Below, one piece after another: positions 61,143-64,000 of a stretch of DNA of 64,000 nucleotides; position 1 is the stretch's first letter; every line of letters begins with the position of its first letter. Source of the DNA: Magnetococcales bacterium. GTDB lineage: Bacteria > Pseudomonadota > Magnetococcia > Magnetococcales > JADFWU01. The stretch is from NCBI GenBank assembly GCA_015234045.1, contig JADFWU010000001.1, forward strand, positions 253,943 through 317,942. The letters are read 5' to 3'. Both the position numbers and the translations under genes were made by a program. The notes beneath the pieces were generated by a model that had not been told where the DNA came from, searched no databases, and saw only the letters and a list, made by a program, of their open reading frames with translations.

Positions 61143-64000
61143 CTATTTCCGGAAACGACGGAACAACCAAGTCAGCGGTGCCAGAGCCAACAAGGCCCAA
61201 GGACCGAATCCACCACCACCACCGCTGCTGCTGGTGTTGGTGCTGAAAGAGTCAGAAACAGTGAATACAGACAGATGTTCAGCTGTAAAGGTGATCGTAC
61301 CATTATAGCTGTCAATCTCCAAATCATCACCACGATGCAGGTCACTGCGATTGCCGCCAGTTGCGGTATCACTGGCAAACTCATCGTAGCTATCGTACTG
61401 CAACACGGCGTAGGTGCCGTCAGTCAGCATGGATGAGTCAGTGATGACATCCGTATCATAAGGAATGGTGATGTCGATTGTGTTGATCACATCATCAGTC
61501 ACTGTATCTAATACACCATCATCATCTTCAAGCACAACATCCAGGTTGACTTCAACTACCGTACCGCCTGTACCATTTGCTCTTGCAGAAATGGTGTTGT
61601 CAACAGCAAGAGTTTGAACAGCGAGTGTCGCGCTCTTCACTGCTTGAGTACCAGTCAAGGTACCAGCCAAAGCCGTTGTGTCAATACCGTTGGTTGGCAG
61701 TTTTACTGACACTGATTTGGTAATTGCATTGCCGTCAGCATCGGTGTCGAACGTTGCCGTGGTACCGGAGATTGACGTTGTACCACCTGTGCCTACTGCC
61801 AGTGTTTGACTACCACGAGCTTGAGAGCGTGCAGCGGTACTGCTTTGTGCCGTCTTGTAATCCTCTTTGGCAGCCTGTTCGGCATCAGTGCCCGAAGTAG
61901 CACTCAGATATTCATAGACAAAGACTACATCATCACCGCTTTTCAAATAAACGGTCATATCCTGATCTGTGGAGAAGGTAGCACCACTAGGATCAGCTGA
62001 AACTGGAACCACTTCGTTACTACTGCTGTCAACAGCTTCCACGGAGTAACCCGAAGCTGTGTCAATATCAATGTCAGTGCTGTCAATTTTTCTACTGGCT
62101 GTGAAGGTTAATGTCACAGGTTCAGTTGCTTCAGCATCAACAACTTCATCAACAGAAAAACGAAGAGAAGCGGTTTGATTGATTGTTACAGCACTCAAAG
62201 TGCTCCAAGGTGTGTTGCCAGCATCTTCAGTGGTCGATACATAACCATCGGCAAAAACCTGAATGCTTTGAACAGTAGTATCAGCTGGGACAGGAAGTGA
62301 AACAACAGCATCCGTATCCTCAGTAACCCAGGTCACATTCACTGGACCAGCAACAACGTTGTCATCAGCATCAAGACCAACTACCTCAACGGTTGAGCCA
62401 ACAACCAAATCAGGCAGAGTGACCAGAACTTTGAATCCTGCATCACTTAGAGAAATATCACTACCCGCAGATGTGCCAGAATAGCCTTGACCACTGACAG
62501 ATGAGGGCAAGTAATCTTCCGCATTGGTGACAATGGTGTGATATTTACTGGGACGGCTAGGAACAGTCATGGAGAATGAACCATCACTCTCGGTAATGAC
62601 CGAAACTGGCAGACCCTGAGCATTTTTATAATTGTCAAGAGAAACAGTGGCACTATCAATGCCTGTTGGTGTGTCGCCACTGCTTTTCACATAACCGCTA
62701 TAGGTTATTGTTGGGAGTATCGAAAACCCGGTTACATCAATCGCATCAAGTGTAGTCTGAGTACTGTTGCTGACTCGAACAGAAAATGGCGTGTCAACAC
62801 TTACGTCAGCGGCTACAACCGAACTGGAAGCCACATAGGTTGGATCAGTTTCACCATCACTGGTTGCTGTCGCATCTGCAATTGTAGCGATTGCGCCATT
62901 CGTGTCTTCAGTACCTCCAGAATTCAGCACAGTGTAGGTGATGGTGTCACTATCAGCTGCACCTTTTACCGAAATAGTCGGTACGAAGTTTGTTACCACA
63001 TTACCAGAACTGTCCAACTCACCGGTCACAGCACTTTCAGGAAAACGTTTGAAGTCCACCATGATGGTCATGGGCACAGAAACCGAGTAAGAAGCCGTGG
63101 TTTCAGCGTCATTGCCAAGATCATTGGTAATGGTCACAGTGTAATCACCGGCAAATGCACCTACTGTTGGTGGTGTCAGTGTCAGTGTGCTATCGGTAAT
63201 TGTGCAGATTGCATCGGTTTCACAGGTGATGGCACTATCAGAGCCAGGCGCCATTACTGTGGCACTCAGTGTATCTGTGGTGGTGTTTCCACCGCCAATG
63301 GTTACTGAGGAAGCTGTACCAGCGGTGCCTTGAACCTCGCCACCATCGGCGACACTCGTTTCGCCTTGTGCCAGGGTAAGGGCAGGGAAGACCGTAATAG
63401 CGGTCGTGTCGCTGACAGAAGCACCGCCGATCGTATCGGCAACGGTGACAACGAAATCTTGTGAACTACCTGTGACTGTAGTAGGTGCGGTGAAGGTAGC
63501 CGTGGTTGTGTTCCCGTCAACGGTACCACCTGTAGTGCTCCACGTGGGTGCTGTGCCACCGGTCAATGTCAATGTCGTAGTCTGACCTGCAAGCAGGCTC
63601 ACCACGTCCTTATCCAATGAGAATGGTGCAGTCGTCACAGTGACAGTTGCATCAGACAGGCCAGTTGCAGATGCTGTGACAACAATATTACCACCTGTAG
63701 CATTGATTGTACTGGTCAGAGTATTGGTCGTTTGACCATCAGAGACAGTGGCTGTTGTCGCGTTTAGCGCACCATATGTTTCGGCATCGGTGGCAAAGGT
63801 GATTTCTGTTGAATCATCTGTAGTTACAATGTTTCCGTATTGATCTTTAAGAATAGCGGTCAAGGTAACATCAGTCGCCGAATTCGAGCTAACTGTTGAT
63901 GCTGAAGCTGAAAGATCAAGCGTTGCGGCAGCACCTGGAGTACCGGTTGCTGTGAAAGTCACATCGGAAGCGTTTGAATTAGCAATGCTGGCAGTAACGG
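61143..64000 (-). CDS. Large Ig-like surface or secreted protein with Gly-rich C-terminal tag (5' end outside window)
   Basis: The frame is open from 64000 down to 61143, so about 950 C-terminal residues are visible and the N-terminus is missing. They comprise bacterial Ig-like modules rich in Thr/Ser/Val/Asp (ATLDLSASASTVSSNSATDVTLTAI, LLAGQTTTLTLTGGTAPTWST), a carboxypeptidase-regulatory-type module (YSGYVKSSGDTPTGIDSATVSLDN) and others. The end is a tag: SSGGGGGFGPWALL, a hydrophobic segment, then RRFRK. This tripartite Gly-rich/membrane/basic tail is like GlyGly-CTERM signals, processed by rhombosortase and linked to type II secretion. It lies beside the gsp operon and is a likely client. 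The tag type is inferred from pattern; no rhombosortase gene is visible. Confidence 0.8.
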   Translation of the reverse strand, partial: VTASIANSNASDVTFTATGTPGAAATLDLSASASTVSSNSATDVTLTAILKDQYGNIVTTDDSTEITFATDAETYGALNATTATVSDGQTTNTLTSTINATGGNIVVTASATGLSDATVTVTTAPFSLDKDVVSLLAGQTTTLTLTGGTAPTWSTTGGTVDGNTTTATFTAPTTVTGSSQDFVVTVADTIGGASVSDTTAITVFPALTLAQGETSVADGGEVQGTAGTASSVTIGGGNTTTDTLSATVMAPGSDSAITCETDAICTITDSTLTLTPPTVGAFAGDYTVTITNDLGNDAETTASYSVSVPMTIMVDFKRFPESAVTGELDSSGNVVTNFVPTISVKGAADSDTITYTVLNSGGTEDTNGAIATIADATATSDGETDPTYVASSSVVAADVSVDTPFSVRVSNSTQTTLDAIDVTGFSILPTITYSGYVKSSGDTPTGIDSATVSLDNYKNAQGLPVSVITESDGSFSMTVPSRPSKYHTIVTNAEDYLPSSVSGQGYSGTSAGSDISLSDAGFKVLVTLPDLVVGSTVEVVGLDADDNVVAGPVNVTWVTEDTDAVVSLPVPADTTVQSIQVFADGYVSTTEDAGNTPWSTLSAVTINQTASLRFSVDEVVDAEATEPVTLTFTASRKIDSTDIDIDTASGYSVEAVDSSSNEVVPVSADPSGATFSTDQDMTVYLKSGDDVVFVYEYLSATSGTDAEQAAKEDYKTAQSSTAARSQARGSQTLAVGTGGTTSISGTTATFDTDADGNAITKSVSVKLPTNGIDTTALAGTLTGTQAVKSATLAVQTLAVDNTISARANGTGGTVVEVNLDVVLEDDDGVLDTVTDDVINTIDITIPYDTDVITDSSMLTDGTYAVLQYDSYDEFASDTATGGNRSDLHRGDDLEIDSYNGTITFTAEHLSVFTVSDSFSTNTSSSGGGGGFGPWALLALAPLTWLFRRFRK

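Overview
The window reads as chromosome of a Gram-negative, probably proteobacterial, organism. It has a type II secretion operon (gspC, D, E, F, G, H), an AsmA-like envelope protein, a lipoprotein with a lipobox, a DctPQM TRAP transporter, an outer-membrane-type protein beside a LolA-like protein and an RND pump, and PepN. I cannot fix the lineage from the sequence alone. Genes are dense on both strands.

Layout. (1) 1-749: the 5' part of a membrane sensor gene (minus strand) that leaves the window. (2) 1022-14563: a four-gene plus-strand operon encoding a FecR-domain protein with a tandem-repeat tail, an AsmA/YdbH-like protein, a YdbL-like (DUF1318) lipoprotein, and a 2532-residue exported beta-propeller/TPR protein ending in a CHAT peptidase domain with His and Cys intact. 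(3) 14.6-21.3 kb: a small putative DNA-binding protein, a Sel1-repeat protein, a double-domain SagB-type nitroreductase, a PIN toxin-antitoxin pair, tRNA-Val(CAC) with promoter and terminator, family-4 uracil-DNA glycosylase, trxB and rlmB. (4) 21.37-28.3 kb: tRNA-Thr(TGT) followed by a visibly AT-rich accessory stretch with about 1.2 kb of gene-poor DNA, a 987-residue papain/C39-like cysteine peptidase candidate, two unknown proteins (89 and 225 aa) and an HD-GYP protein. It looks like an island next to a tRNA and is the best candidate here for an undescribed system. (5) 28.4-33 kb: a five-PAS hybrid histidine kinase translationally coupled to a periplasmic solute-binding protein, then a MITE-like palindromic element. 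(6) 33.4-39.4 kb: an RND/MMPL pump, a DUF1302-like protein and a LolA-like protein, the usual trio for export of a hydrophobic substrate. (7) 39.7-46.1 kb: a 52-residue acidic protein with its own terminator, msrQ, a PilZ protein, an unknown gene, dctPQM with a leader that can form competing hairpins, and a rhodanese/ferritin-like pair. (8) 46.4-50.1 kb: a membrane protein with an acidic tail and a Ser/Thr kinase fused to a formylglycine-synthase-like domain, then a PilZ protein and a stand-alone receiver. (9) 50.1-61 kb: pepN and the minus-strand gsp operon, which carries a TPR membrane protein and a YidD-like protein between gspF and gspG. (10) 61.1-64 kb: the C-terminal part of a large Ig-like surface protein with a Gly-rich C-terminal sorting tag, a plausible client of the neighbouring secretion system.

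Themes: much of the DNA serves the cell envelope (secretion, lipid or hydrophobic-molecule traffic, exported peptidase) and signalling (hybrid kinase, HD-GYP, two PilZ, receiver, Ser/Thr kinase). Two kinds of short palindromic repeat are present. One has two copies whose similar ends abut the stop codons of unrelated genes.
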